Shown here: positions 55,118 through 63,363 of the stretch, in pieces | Layout: every line of letters starts with the position of its first letter | How positions within the stretch are numbered: position 1 is the first letter of the stretch | From: Hypericibacter sp049323455 | GTDB lineage: Bacteria > Pseudomonadota > Alphaproteobacteria > Dongiales > Dongiaceae | Assembly: GCA_049323455.1 (NCBI GenBank) | Contig: JBMONF010000038.1 | Location: forward strand, 124,001 to 188,000 | Direction: 5' to 3' | DNA length: 64,000 nucleotides | The notes under the pieces: generated by a model | What the model was told of the DNA's origin: nothing | What the model saw: the letters and a program-made list of their open reading frames with translations, nothing else | Database searches by the model: none | Translations under genes and position numbers: made by a program

Positions 55118-55219
55118 CTCCCCCTCACCCAGCTTCGGGTAGGCTCGGCGCAGGCGCCTCGCCAACCCTTCACAACCCTCTCCCCCACCTTGTGGGGGAG
55201 AGGGAAGGGTGAGGGGGAG
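55118..55219. repeat. Palindromic repeat, family B, upstream of hisA
   Basis: The outer arms are CTCCCCCTCACCC (55118-55130) and GGGTGAGGGGGAG (55207-55219). The inner 13-bp perfect stem is CCCTCTCCCCCAC (55176-55188) and GTGGGGGAGAGGG (55192-55204) with a 3-base loop. It ends 29 bp before the hisA start, so it must lie in the mRNA leader or terminate upstream transcripts. Confidence 0.85.
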
Positions 55220-55248
55220 AGCACGCCGCTGCTGCCGCGAGGCTCCCG

Positions 55249-56030
55249 GTGATCCTCTATCCCGCGATCGATCTCAAGGGCGGCCAATGCGTGCGGCTGC
55301 GCCAGGGCGACATGGCGCAGGCGACGGTGTTCAACGCCGATCCGGCCGATCAGGCGCGCCGCTTCAAGGCGGCCGGCGCCGAGTGGCTCCACATCGTCGA
55401 TCTCGACGGCGCCTTCGCCGGCCGCGCCATCAACGGCCGGGCGGTCGAGGCGATCCTCGAGGCGGCCCCTCTGCCCTGCCAGCTCGGCGGCGGCATCCGC
55501 GATCTCGGCGCCATCGAGAACTGGCTCGCGCGCGGGGTCTCGCGCGTGATCCTCGGCACCGTGGCGGTGCGCGATCCCGATCTGGTGCGCCAGGCCTGCC
55601 GGCTCTTTCCCGGCCGCATCGTCGTCGGCATCGACGCCAAGGGCGGGCGCGTCGCGGTCGAGGGCTGGGCCGAGACCAGCGATCTCACGGCCGAGGAATT
55701 GGCGCGCCGGTTCGAGGATGCGGGCGTGGCCGCGATCATCTATACCGACATCGATCGCGACGGGCTGTTGCAGGGCGTCAATGTCGAGGCGACGGCGGCG
55801 CTGGCGAGGGCCATCCGCATACCGGTGATCGCGTCCGGCGGCGTGGCGGGCCTCGAGGATCTCAGGCGCCTGCTGGCGGCGGGCCCCGACGGGGGCCCTA
55901 GCGCCATCGCCGGCGTGGTGGTTGGCCGCGCGCTCTATGACGGCCGGCTCGATCTGGGCGAGGCGCTGGCGCTGCTGCGTGCAGCACGCCAGCAGCGGCA
56001 GCCAGGCCGCGACCCGCGCGAGACGCAGAT

Positions 56031-56037
<7 letters not shown>
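55249..56037 (+). CDS. hisA: ProFAR isomerase (HisA)
   Basis: The product is 262 residues. It is a TIM barrel isomerising ProFAR to PRFAR. Catalytic D8 lies in YPAIDLKGG and D129 in VVGIDAKGG. Start GTG at 55249 gives the expected N-terminus. The 3' end overlaps hisF by 7 bp. Confidence 0.96.
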
Positions 56038-56810
<773 letters not shown>

Positions 56811-56989
56811 GCACTAGAACCCGATACGGGCCGAGCCGGTATCGGCTCGATGCCTGCGTCGAGAGGGCTGCGGAGGGTTATCCGGGCGTGTCAGTCGATC
56901 ATTTCCAGTCGATGGCGCCCCGGATCCATATATTGTGAAGGTTGCGTGACATTGCCCGCAACATTTGGGGGGTGTAGGGTGGATTCCCC

Positions 56990-57043
56990 CTAGAGTCCGG
57001 TCGCCTCAAGCCAGATTGGCTTGAGGCGTGAATCGGCCTCTAG
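56990..57043. repeat. Palindromic element between hisF and hisE, copy 1
   Basis: The core stem CGCCTCAAGCCA (57002-57013) and TGGCTTGAGGCG (57017-57028) is perfect over 12 bp with a 3-base loop. Flanks CTAGAGTCCGG and, inverted, CTAGAGGCCGATT extend it. It is in the 318-bp gap that holds no gene. Confidence 0.8.
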
Positions 57044-57054
57044 CTTATTGAATG

Positions 57055-57106
57055 AGAGCAAGATTCGCGGACCAGCTTGTTTCAAGCTGGCCCGATCTTG
57101 CTCTAG
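57055..57106. repeat. Palindromic element between hisF and hisE, copy 2
   Basis: The outer arms are AGAGCAAGAT (57055-57064) and ATCTTGCTCT (57095-57104). The inner stem is CCAGCTTG (57072-57079) and CAAGCTGG (57083-57090). CTAGAGCA arms are shared with the nested element at 39578-39729. It ends 23 bp before the hisE start. Confidence 0.8.
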
Positions 57107-57128
57107 GTTTTCTGCGAGGGAATCGGCC

Positions 57129-57476
57129 ATGGCCCGGGCTGCGACGACGATGGATGCCACCATTCTTGACCGGCTCTACAAGGTGATCGAGAGCCGGAAG
57201 GGGGGCGATCCCGCCAAGTCCAACACCGCCCGGCTCTTCGCCAAGGGCACCGACAAGATCGCGCAGAAGCTGGGCGAGGAGGCGGTCGAGGCGGTGATCG
57301 AGGGCGTGCGCGGCCGCAAGAAGGACCTGGCTGCCGAGAGCGCCGACCTGCTTTATCACCTGCTGGTCTTGTGGGCCGACCGGGGCCTGAAGCCGGGCGA
57401 GGTGTGGGCCACGCTCGCCGCCCGCGAGGGCATCTCCGGCATCGAGGAGAAGAAGGCGAGAGGTCTGATCAAATGA
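57129..57476 (+). CDS. hisE: Phosphoribosyl-ATP pyrophosphatase
   Basis: The product is 115 residues. It hydrolyses PR-ATP in the second step of histidine synthesis as an all-helical MazG-like fold. SNTARLFAKGTDKIAQKLGEEAVEAVIEG carries the metal-binding acids, and ESADLLYHLLVLWADRGL follows. It is the separate HisE form, not fused to HisI. ATG at 57129 is chosen; the stop overlaps the HIT gene start (ATGA). Confidence 0.95.
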   Translation: MARAATTMDATILDRLYKVIESRKGGDPAKSNTARLFAKGTDKIAQKLGEEAVEAVIEGVRGRKKDLAAESADLLYHLLVLWADRGLKPGEVWATLAAREGISGIEEKKARGLIK

Positions 57477-57859
57477 GCAGCAGCACCGCAGCCTATGACC
57501 GCAACAACATCTTCGCGCGCATCCTGCGCGGCGAGATCCCCTGCAAGAAGGTCTACGAGGACGAGCATGCGCTGGCCTTCCACGACATCAACCCGCAGAC
57601 CCGCGTGCATGTGCTGGTGATCCCCAAGGGCGCCTATGTCTCGATGGCCGATTTCGCGGCCAAGGCGGGCGACAAGGAGATCGCGGGCTTCATCCGCGCG
57701 ATCGCCAAGGCGGCCGAGCTGGCGGGCGTCAAGGACAGCGGCTACCGCATGCTCGCCAATCACGGGCCCGATTCGCACCAGGAGGTGCCGCACCTCCATG
57801 TCCACATCTTCGGCGGCCAGAAGGTCGGCCGCATGATCTGCGTGGAGCGGCAGAGGTAA
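57473..57859 (+). CDS. HIT family nucleotide-binding protein
   Basis: The product is 128 residues. The histidine triad HLHVHIFGG near the C-terminus, and DNIFARILRGEIPCKKVYED-like opening, match HIT/HINT hydrolases of purine nucleotide phosphoramidates. It is translationally coupled to hisE, a linkage often seen in alphaproteobacteria. It is the last core gene before the restriction-modification island. Confidence 0.93.
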   Translation: MSSSTAAYDRNNIFARILRGEIPCKKVYEDEHALAFHDINPQTRVHVLVIPKGAYVSMADFAAKAGDKEIAGFIRAIAKAAELAGVKDSGYRMLANHGPDSHQEVPHLHVHIFGGQKVGRMICVERQR

Positions 57860-58140
57860 GGCGCCCAATCGCCGATCGGCTTCGTTCCCGTCTGAAGCGG
57901 ATCGGATTCGCCGCTCGATCAAATCGAAGCGTAGTTCCGCAACAGATTTCTTTGCTGATAGCGTATTTTTCTACGGCGAACTCGTTCCCGTTTCGCCAGA
58001 ATGTGCTCTAAGCATTCGACGAATGATCGCTGAATGGTGCAGGTCGCGGAAAGACCCGTCGGCGGCCGCGGTCCTACAAAATTGCCGGCAATTGCTTCAT
58101 TGAATTTCCACAGTAACTTCTGAGTAGTTTGCGGTGGTGC
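57860..58140. other. AT-richer spacer at the left edge of the restriction island
   Basis: This 281-bp stretch shows a clear drop in GC from about 57930 on. No supported gene was found. An open minus-strand frame (57919-58293) covers it but is antisense to the nuclease start and has no recognisable domain. It may hold promoter or control elements of the nuclease gene. Confidence 0.4.
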
Positions 58141-59445
58141 ATGAAGGGATTCCCGAATCAAGTCGCTGAACTCCCAAAGCTCGCGGTAGCGATGCGCTGC
58201 CTTGTGAATATTGAGCGCGCCGGTAAGAACGGCAAGGACGACGGCGTATTTGGTGAAGCTTTGGTGCGAGCTGGCGTAGCCGGAACCGGGCATAAGCCAA
58301 TGCCTATCGAGGAGTACCTCCAGGCGCAGCTAAAAAAGACGCCAAGCAATCGGAGTTATCGCACCACAGCCAGAGGTCTGCGCGAACTCTTTCGCTTGAT
58401 GCGGTTCATCGACGATTCCGGCCCGGAGCTGACTATAACTAACTTGGGGCGACTCGCGGCAGCATTCGCCGGCAAGGCGATGAATCAGCAGCAGATTGAG
58501 TTCTGGCGGCGCGTGATCGGTAACATTATCCATAGCGATGTCTACGGAGCATCGTATCCATACCAAGTGCTCCTGCGGCTGGTCGCAAGGAAGCCAGGTA
58601 TCACGCGGGCAAAGTGCGCCCTCGCACTGGAGGCCAGAAACGACTCTCCAGAAGAGCTCGATCGGATCGCTAAGCTCGCCGATTTGTCTGAAGGCGAGAT
58701 CATCGAAAAAATCGGGGTCACCAAGCCGAATTGGGACAATGCAAAGAAGGTGCTGCCGCGCTTCGCTGAGCAACTACACGATGTCATTCACACAAAGGGA
58801 ACCTACGTCTTGGCCGACGCGCCCGGCCGCGCCGACGCCGGGCCCGTCGTCGCGCCGCGCGGGGCCGGCCAGCAGAGGGCAGCGGCGCCGCGTGCGCCAC
58901 GAAGCTCGCGAGAGGTGACACCAGAGACAATTGGCAAGGCTGGCATCGCCGAGCGGTCGGATGAGGTCTCGATCCCACCTCCTGGCGATCCAGGTGCTAT
59001 CGCGGCGGCGATCGAAGCGAGGGGCGACCGGCTGAGACGACATAATCTGCTGGTCCGGGAGTTCGCCGCGTTGTTCACAAAGGCTGGAGCCAAGCTGTAT
59101 GAAGATCCATTCGATATCCTCGCTATCCTGGGTGAACTCGGGATTCTTGTCGAAGTGAAGACTCTCGATGGCACCGAATCGGACCAACGCGAGCGCGTCC
59201 GCGATGCACTCGGCCAGTTGCTTTACTATGAAGGATTCCTGACCGGGCCAGTCGCAGGCGAAGCGCCGATTCGCAAGATTGCGTGCTTCGAGGCGAATAT
59301 CAGCGATAAGCACCGGGAATGGCTGAACGGATACAGCGTGGCCACGGTCTGGAAGGTAGGTGGCAAATTCGCTTGCGACGACCTAGCGCGCAGCTTTCTT
59401 GACCGGCATGTGAAGGAGTTCGGGCGCGACGTTGTCAAGCCGTGA
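58141..59445 (+). CDS. Putative PD-(D/E)XK restriction endonuclease
   Basis: The product is 434 residues from ATG 58141 (TTG 58129 is an upstream alternative). The N-terminal 220 residues are helical with winged-helix-like segments, a likely DNA-reading region. A low-complexity Ala/Pro/Arg linker follows (about 225-260). The C-terminal domain has D322/D325 (YEDPFDIL), E338-V-K340 (ILVEVKTL) and Q359 (ALGQLLYY), the PD-(D/E)XK motif layout. Codon use is less GC-rich than its neighbours. It is convergent with the methyltransferases, overlapping by 63 bp. Type II restriction, perhaps type IIS, is inferred. Confidence 0.72.
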   Translation: MKGFPNQVAELPKLAVAMRCLVNIERAGKNGKDDGVFGEALVRAGVAGTGHKPMPIEEYLQAQLKKTPSNRSYRTTARGLRELFRLMRFIDDSGPELTITNLGRLAAAFAGKAMNQQQIEFWRRVIGNIIHSDVYGASYPYQVLLRLVARKPGITRAKCALALEARNDSPEELDRIAKLADLSEGEIIEKIGVTKPNWDNAKKVLPRFAEQLHDVIHTKGTYVLADAPGRADAGPVVAPRGAGQQRAAAPRAPRSSREVTPETIGKAGIAERSDEVSIPPPGDPGAIAAAIEARGDRLRRHNLLVREFAALFTKAGAKLYEDPFDILAILGELGILVEVKTLDGTESDQRERVRDALGQLLYYEGFLTGPVAGEAPIRKIACFEANISDKHREWLNGYSVATVWKVGGKFACDDLARSFLDRHVKEFGRDVVKP

Positions 59446-60183
59446 TCGCGCAAGCTCGACATACCGAGCGTTGATTTCTGCTCCGGCAAAACGTCGGCCG
59501 GTCTCTAAGGCCGCGATGCATTCCGATCCGGAGCCGACAAATGGCACCACAACGAGATCGCCGGGGTTGGAGAAGTGCTCAACTAACCTCCGGGACAGAA
59601 GCATCGGCTTCTGTGTTGGATGTTCGGTCCGCTCTTTCGCGAACCGCCGACCGGCCAGGGTAGGAAAGCGCCAGACGTCACCGCCCTGTTTTCCCTCGGG
59701 ATGAGGCGTCCAGATCTTGCCATTCTTTGTGATCGTGTGTCGGAGCCGCTCCGTGCTCTTGTAGGGCTCGCGAATGACGTGGAACGTAGAGTCCTGCGAC
59801 TTGGCGAACCATAGGATTGGCTCGTAGTGGCAGGCTGGCGATCGACGATATTTTGACCAGCCATTCTCATAGTTCCAGATGATTTGACGCCGATACTTCA
59901 GGCCCATTTCGTACATATGGACCTGTAAGAAGCAGGCATTGTGATGGATGGCGTAGACGAATAGGTTACCTAATGGCTTTAGCAGCCGCTTCGATTCCGC
60001 TAACCAGAGCTTGCACCAAGAAAACCACTCTTCGCGCGTCTCGAAGAATGCGCCATCGCCGAACTCCTTATCTTTCTCCAAGCTGTATGGAGGGTCGGCA
60101 ATGATCAGATCAGCACAGGCGTCTGGAAGCGACTCCAAGAACGTCAGCGCATCACCGTGGTAGATGCAGTTTTCGCGAATCAT
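59383..60183 (-). CDS. DNA methyltransferase (DPPY type, probable N6-adenine)
   Basis: The product is 266 residues. Motif IV is DPPY at 30-33 (DLIIADPPYSLEKD). A target-recognition region follows, then EHPTQKPMLLSRRLVEHFSNPGD and motif I-like FVGSGS at 215-220. The order IV-TRD-I is the beta class. With the nuclease and a second methyltransferase it forms a restriction-modification locus. The start ATG overlaps the stop of the second methyltransferase (ATGA). Confidence 0.88.
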   Translation of the reverse strand: MIRENCIYHGDALTFLESLPDACADLIIADPPYSLEKDKEFGDGAFFETREEWFSWCKLWLAESKRLLKPLGNLFVYAIHHNACFLQVHMYEMGLKYRRQIIWNYENGWSKYRRSPACHYEPILWFAKSQDSTFHVIREPYKSTERLRHTITKNGKIWTPHPEGKQGGDVWRFPTLAGRRFAKERTEHPTQKPMLLSRRLVEHFSNPGDLVVVPFVGSGSECIAALETGRRFAGAEINARYVELARSRLDNVAPELLHMPVKKAAR

Positions 60184-61079
60184 TTCGCCAGAATGACGAT
60201 GTACTGATGATGCAGGTTTGGCACGTAGGAATATGGAAAACCGTAGGGGAACACCCGCTTATGGCGTTGATAGAGTATCTTGAGGCCCTTCAACGTGAAG
60301 TCCCGTTTCTGCATTTCGTGCGCGATGTCCGCATGAAACATGTAATAATTTGACTTATGCCGAAAGTCGCCGACGACGATGCACATGTGACCACCATCAG
60401 CAAGACAGTTCCGAGTAAGCGCAAGCGTGTCGGCGAGCTCACGCACAAAGTCATCATAATCTGCGATGTTACCTAGATCTGCCGTGTCATTACTGTACTG
60501 CGTGTCGAGCCCGTTCCCGATTCTCTCCTGCTTGGCCTTGTGATCCTTCTTATGAAGGATATTCCAATAGGGCGGACTCGTAACGACAAGTTTTACTGAA
60601 TGTTTCGGAATCTTTAGCAGCGCCGTCCGCGCATCGCCATGGATTACTTGTTGCGGGTGGGAACGCAACACGCTGTGGTCAACTTCCTTCGTAAGACGCT
60701 CCTTTGCAAGTTCGACATATTTCTTGTTTAGCTCTATGCCGATACCGCGTCGACCCTCGAGGGCTGCAGCTTTGAGAGTGGAACCGATACCAACGAAGGG
60801 GTCCAGCACCGTTTCTCCGGCTTTACTGAAGAACCGAACCAGGCGGGCAACGTCCTGAAACGAAAATGGGGCGGGATGAAGCTTCTCAATCTGAGCGTGC
60901 TCGTGCCCCTTCCCAAGGCCGCGCTGTATCCAGACAGATACGGTTTCGGGTATCCATTCTTTCGCAACGAGATCATTCAGCCGGTTGACAGGCTTGGCCC
61001 TGCTCCGCGCCGTCACCGCCACATCGATTTGCCTCACCCCGTCAGGCTCTACAGCGAGTCGCTTCGCAGGCGCGAGCAT
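60180..61079 (-). CDS. DNA methyltransferase (TSPPYW type)
   Basis: The product is 299 residues. The SAM motif DPFVGIGST (93-101) precedes the catalytic TSPPYW (167-172), the reverse order of its partner. HPAPFSFQDVARLVRFF, a motif-X-like segment, precedes motif I. SPPY is usual for N4-cytosine enzymes but also occurs in N6-adenine ones, so the target base is open. AAGGGG precedes the ATG at 61079. A two-methyltransferase set suggests an asymmetric target. Confidence 0.87.
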   Translation of the reverse strand: MLAPAKRLAVEPDGVRQIDVAVTARSRAKPVNRLNDLVAKEWIPETVSVWIQRGLGKGHEHAQIEKLHPAPFSFQDVARLVRFFSKAGETVLDPFVGIGSTLKAAALEGRRGIGIELNKKYVELAKERLTKEVDHSVLRSHPQQVIHGDARTALLKIPKHSVKLVVTSPPYWNILHKKDHKAKQERIGNGLDTQYSNDTADLGNIADYDDFVRELADTLALTRNCLADGGHMCIVVGDFRHKSNYYMFHADIAHEMQKRDFTLKGLKILYQRHKRVFPYGFPYSYVPNLHHQYIVILAK

Positions 61080-61194
61080 AGCAAGGTGACCCCTTTGATT
61101 GCGGCGCAGATGATTAGATCCGATTCAGAATGATTCATATTGCAGCGGTCAAGAAAATCTGTCAAATCAAATGCAAGAGGTACAGGATTTGCGA

Positions 61195-61356
61195 ATGGCC
61201 CGCGACGCAGCGATTACCGCGAGAGTGGAACGCGCTATTAAAGAGGCGCTGGTCAAACTTGCAAAGGAAGACGGCAGATCAGACAGCCAATACCTTGAAC
61301 GATTGATCATCGCCCACCTCAAAGAAAAAGGGCGGTTGCCGAAGAGGCACTCCTAG
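61195..61356 (+). CDS. Small ribbon-helix-helix-like protein
   Basis: The product is 53 residues from ATG 61195 (61171 would add eight residues). The pattern (RDAAITARVERAIKEALVKLAKEDGRSDSQYLERLIIAHLKEKG) resembles Arc/CopG ribbon-helix-helix DNA-binding proteins. AGGA lies 8-11 bases upstream of 61195. It is divergent from the methyltransferase operon with 115 bp between, so it may be a controller of the restriction system. It is also close to antitoxins in form. No partner toxin follows. Confidence 0.65.
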   Translation: MARDAAITARVERAIKEALVKLAKEDGRSDSQYLERLIIAHLKEKGRLPKRHS

Positions 61357-61398
61357 TCCCTTATCGAAAGCCGATGCATCTACCCACAGGTGGCATCC

Positions 61399-63117
61399 TC
61401 AGCCCACCGTCGTCGCCTGCCGATAGCTGAGCGCTTCGGCGATATGCGGCCGGCGCACGCCGTCGGCGCCTTCCAGATCGGCCAGCGTGCGCGCCACGCG
61501 CAGGATGCGGTGATAGCCGCGCGCAGAGAGGCGGAAGCGCTCGACCGCGTCCGAGAGAAGACGCCGTCCCTCGGCGTCGGGGGCCGCGATCGCTTCGAGC
61601 AGCCGTCCGTCCGCCTCGGCATTGGTGCGCGGGATATGCCGCCCGCGAGCGGCGCGCTCGGTCGGCAGCGACGGCGAAGCGACGGTATCGTCCCGCGATG
61701 GCGCGACGGAAGAGTCGGCGCCCGCGTCGCTCTCGTTTCCGTTCGTATGCAGAAGCCCGCGCAGCCGCTCCGCCTGGCGCGTCCGCGCCGCGGCGACGCG
61801 GGCCGCGACGTCTGCCGAGCGCTCGGCCGGTGGCGGCAGGGCGAGGTCGGCCGCGGTCACCGGCGGCACCTCGATGACGAGGTCGATGCGGTCGAGGAGC
61901 GGCCCCGAGAGCCGCGCCTGATAATCCTGGCCGCAGCGCGGCTGGCGATGGCAGCCCTGGTTCGGATCGCCCAGATGGCCGCAGCGGCAGGGATTCATCG
62001 CCGCCACCAGTTGGAAACGCGCCGGGTAGGTGACGTGCGCGGCGGCGCGCGCCACGGTGACGCGGCCCGTCTCGAGCGGCTGGCGCAGCGCCTCGAGGCT
62101 CGCGCGCTGGAACTCCGGCAGCTCGTCGAGGAACAGCACGCCCAGATGCGCCAGCGATACCTCGCCGGGCTTGGCGCGCGGGCCGCCACCCGTAAGCGCC
62201 GCCAGCGTTGCCGAATGGTGCGGATCGCGGAAGGGCCGCCGGCGCATGAGCCGCCCGTCGGCGAGCGCGCCCGCGACCGAATGGACCATGCTGACCTCGA
62301 GCGCCTCGGCCGGGTCGAGCGGCGGCAGGATGCCGGGCAGGCGCTGCGCCAGCATCGACTTGCCGGCGCCGGGCGGACCGACCATCAGGAGATTGTGGCC
62401 CCCGGCGGCCGCCACCTCGAGCGCGCGCTTGGCGCTCTCCTGCCCCTTGATGTCGGCCAGGTCGGGAAGCGCGCCCTCGAGCGCGGCCAGCCGCGGCTCC
62501 GGCGCCCGCAACACCTGGCTGCCCCGGAAGTGATTGACGAGCGCGAGCAGACTCGGCGCCGCCAGCACCTCGATCTCGCCGGCCCAGGCGGCCTCGCCGC
62601 CCTGCTCGGCCGGACAGATCAGCCCGCGGCCCGCAGCGGCCGCGCCGATCGCAGCCGGCAGCACGCCCGCCACCCGCGTGATGCGCCCGTCCAGGCCCAG
62701 CTCGCCCAAGGCCGTGTAGCGGGCCAACTCCGAGCCCGGCAGCACGCCCATCGCCGCCAGCAGCCCCAACGCGATCGGCAGGTCGAAATGGCTGCCCTCC
62801 TTCAGGAGATCCGCCGGCGCCAGATTGACCGCGATGCGCTTGGGCGGCAGCGCCAAGCCGAGCGCACCCAGGGCGGCGCGCACCCGCTCGCGGCTCTCGC
62901 CCACGGCCTTGTCGGGCAGGCCGACCACGGCGAAGGCCGGCAGGCCCGCCGCCATCTGCACCTGCACATCGACCTCCAGCACCTCGATGCCCTGAAAGGC
63001 CACGCTCGCGACGCGCGAGGCGGGGCGCGCCGAGGAAGACGCCACGGTCGCGACGGGCGCTCGCGCCGGCGCGGCAGCAGAGAAATCGAGCCTTGCGGAT
63101 GAAGCGGATGCATTCAT
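61399..63117 (-). CDS. comM: YifB/ComM family Mg-chelatase-like AAA ATPase
   Basis: The product is 572 residues, longer than the usual 500-510. N-terminal GIEVLEVDVQVQMAAGLPAFAVVGLPDKAVGESRERVRAA is a Lon-like domain, Walker A is MVGPPGAGKSMLAQRL, and VLFLDELPEF and NPCRCGHLGDP (a zinc-binding loop) follow. ComM is a branch-migration helicase in natural transformation. Two extras are present: an Ala/Ser-rich N-terminus of about 35 residues and an insert of about 40 residues (HTNGNESDAGADSSVAPSR and on) in the C-terminal part. ATG at 63117 is chosen; the frame continues upstream without support. Confidence 0.92.
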   Translation of the reverse strand: MNASASSARLDFSAAAPARAPVATVASSSARPASRVASVAFQGIEVLEVDVQVQMAAGLPAFAVVGLPDKAVGESRERVRAALGALGLALPPKRIAVNLAPADLLKEGSHFDLPIALGLLAAMGVLPGSELARYTALGELGLDGRITRVAGVLPAAIGAAAAGRGLICPAEQGGEAAWAGEIEVLAAPSLLALVNHFRGSQVLRAPEPRLAALEGALPDLADIKGQESAKRALEVAAAGGHNLLMVGPPGAGKSMLAQRLPGILPPLDPAEALEVSMVHSVAGALADGRLMRRRPFRDPHHSATLAALTGGGPRAKPGEVSLAHLGVLFLDELPEFQRASLEALRQPLETGRVTVARAAAHVTYPARFQLVAAMNPCRCGHLGDPNQGCHRQPRCGQDYQARLSGPLLDRIDLVIEVPPVTAADLALPPPAERSADVAARVAAARTRQAERLRGLLHTNGNESDAGADSSVAPSRDDTVASPSLPTERAARGRHIPRTNAEADGRLLEAIAAPDAEGRRLLSDAVERFRLSARGYHRILRVARTLADLEGADGVRRPHIAEALSYRQATTVG

Positions 63118-63363
63118 GGTCCGGCCTGCGCTGCGAGGGCGGCGTCCTTGGCGATGAAGGAGAAAAGAATATAGTTTATTCTCATATAAGTTGTATCGCG
63201 CCATTGGCGGCTTGTCCAGGGGGTTCGGCCGCGGATCGGCCCAGCCGGTCTTCCATCCCGGGGCGCGATCACCGCCCGCCGTCCGGGATTGCCAAGCCAG
63301 GCCGGCCGGGCATGATGGAGCCCGGTATTCGCACGGATCCTTTTTCGCCGGCTTACGTTGCCC
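63118..63363. other. Divergent comM / TPR-gene spacer
   Basis: There is no gene in these 246 bases. An AT-rich patch (63164-63195) carries an imperfect inverted repeat, AGAATA (63166-63171) and TATTCT (63177-63182), and could hold the comM promoter. Confidence 0.3.

Noticed and set aside
57919..58293. Minus-strand open frame of 124 codons at the left edge of the restriction island
   Set aside because: It is antisense to the start of the nuclease gene, has no recognisable motif, and lies in AT-richer DNA where a frame of this length is expected by chance less often but not rarely. It is kept only as an unassigned region.
57860..61380. Restriction island as a prophage or integrative element
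   Set aside because: No integrase, tRNA, direct-repeat ends or phage structural gene was seen.
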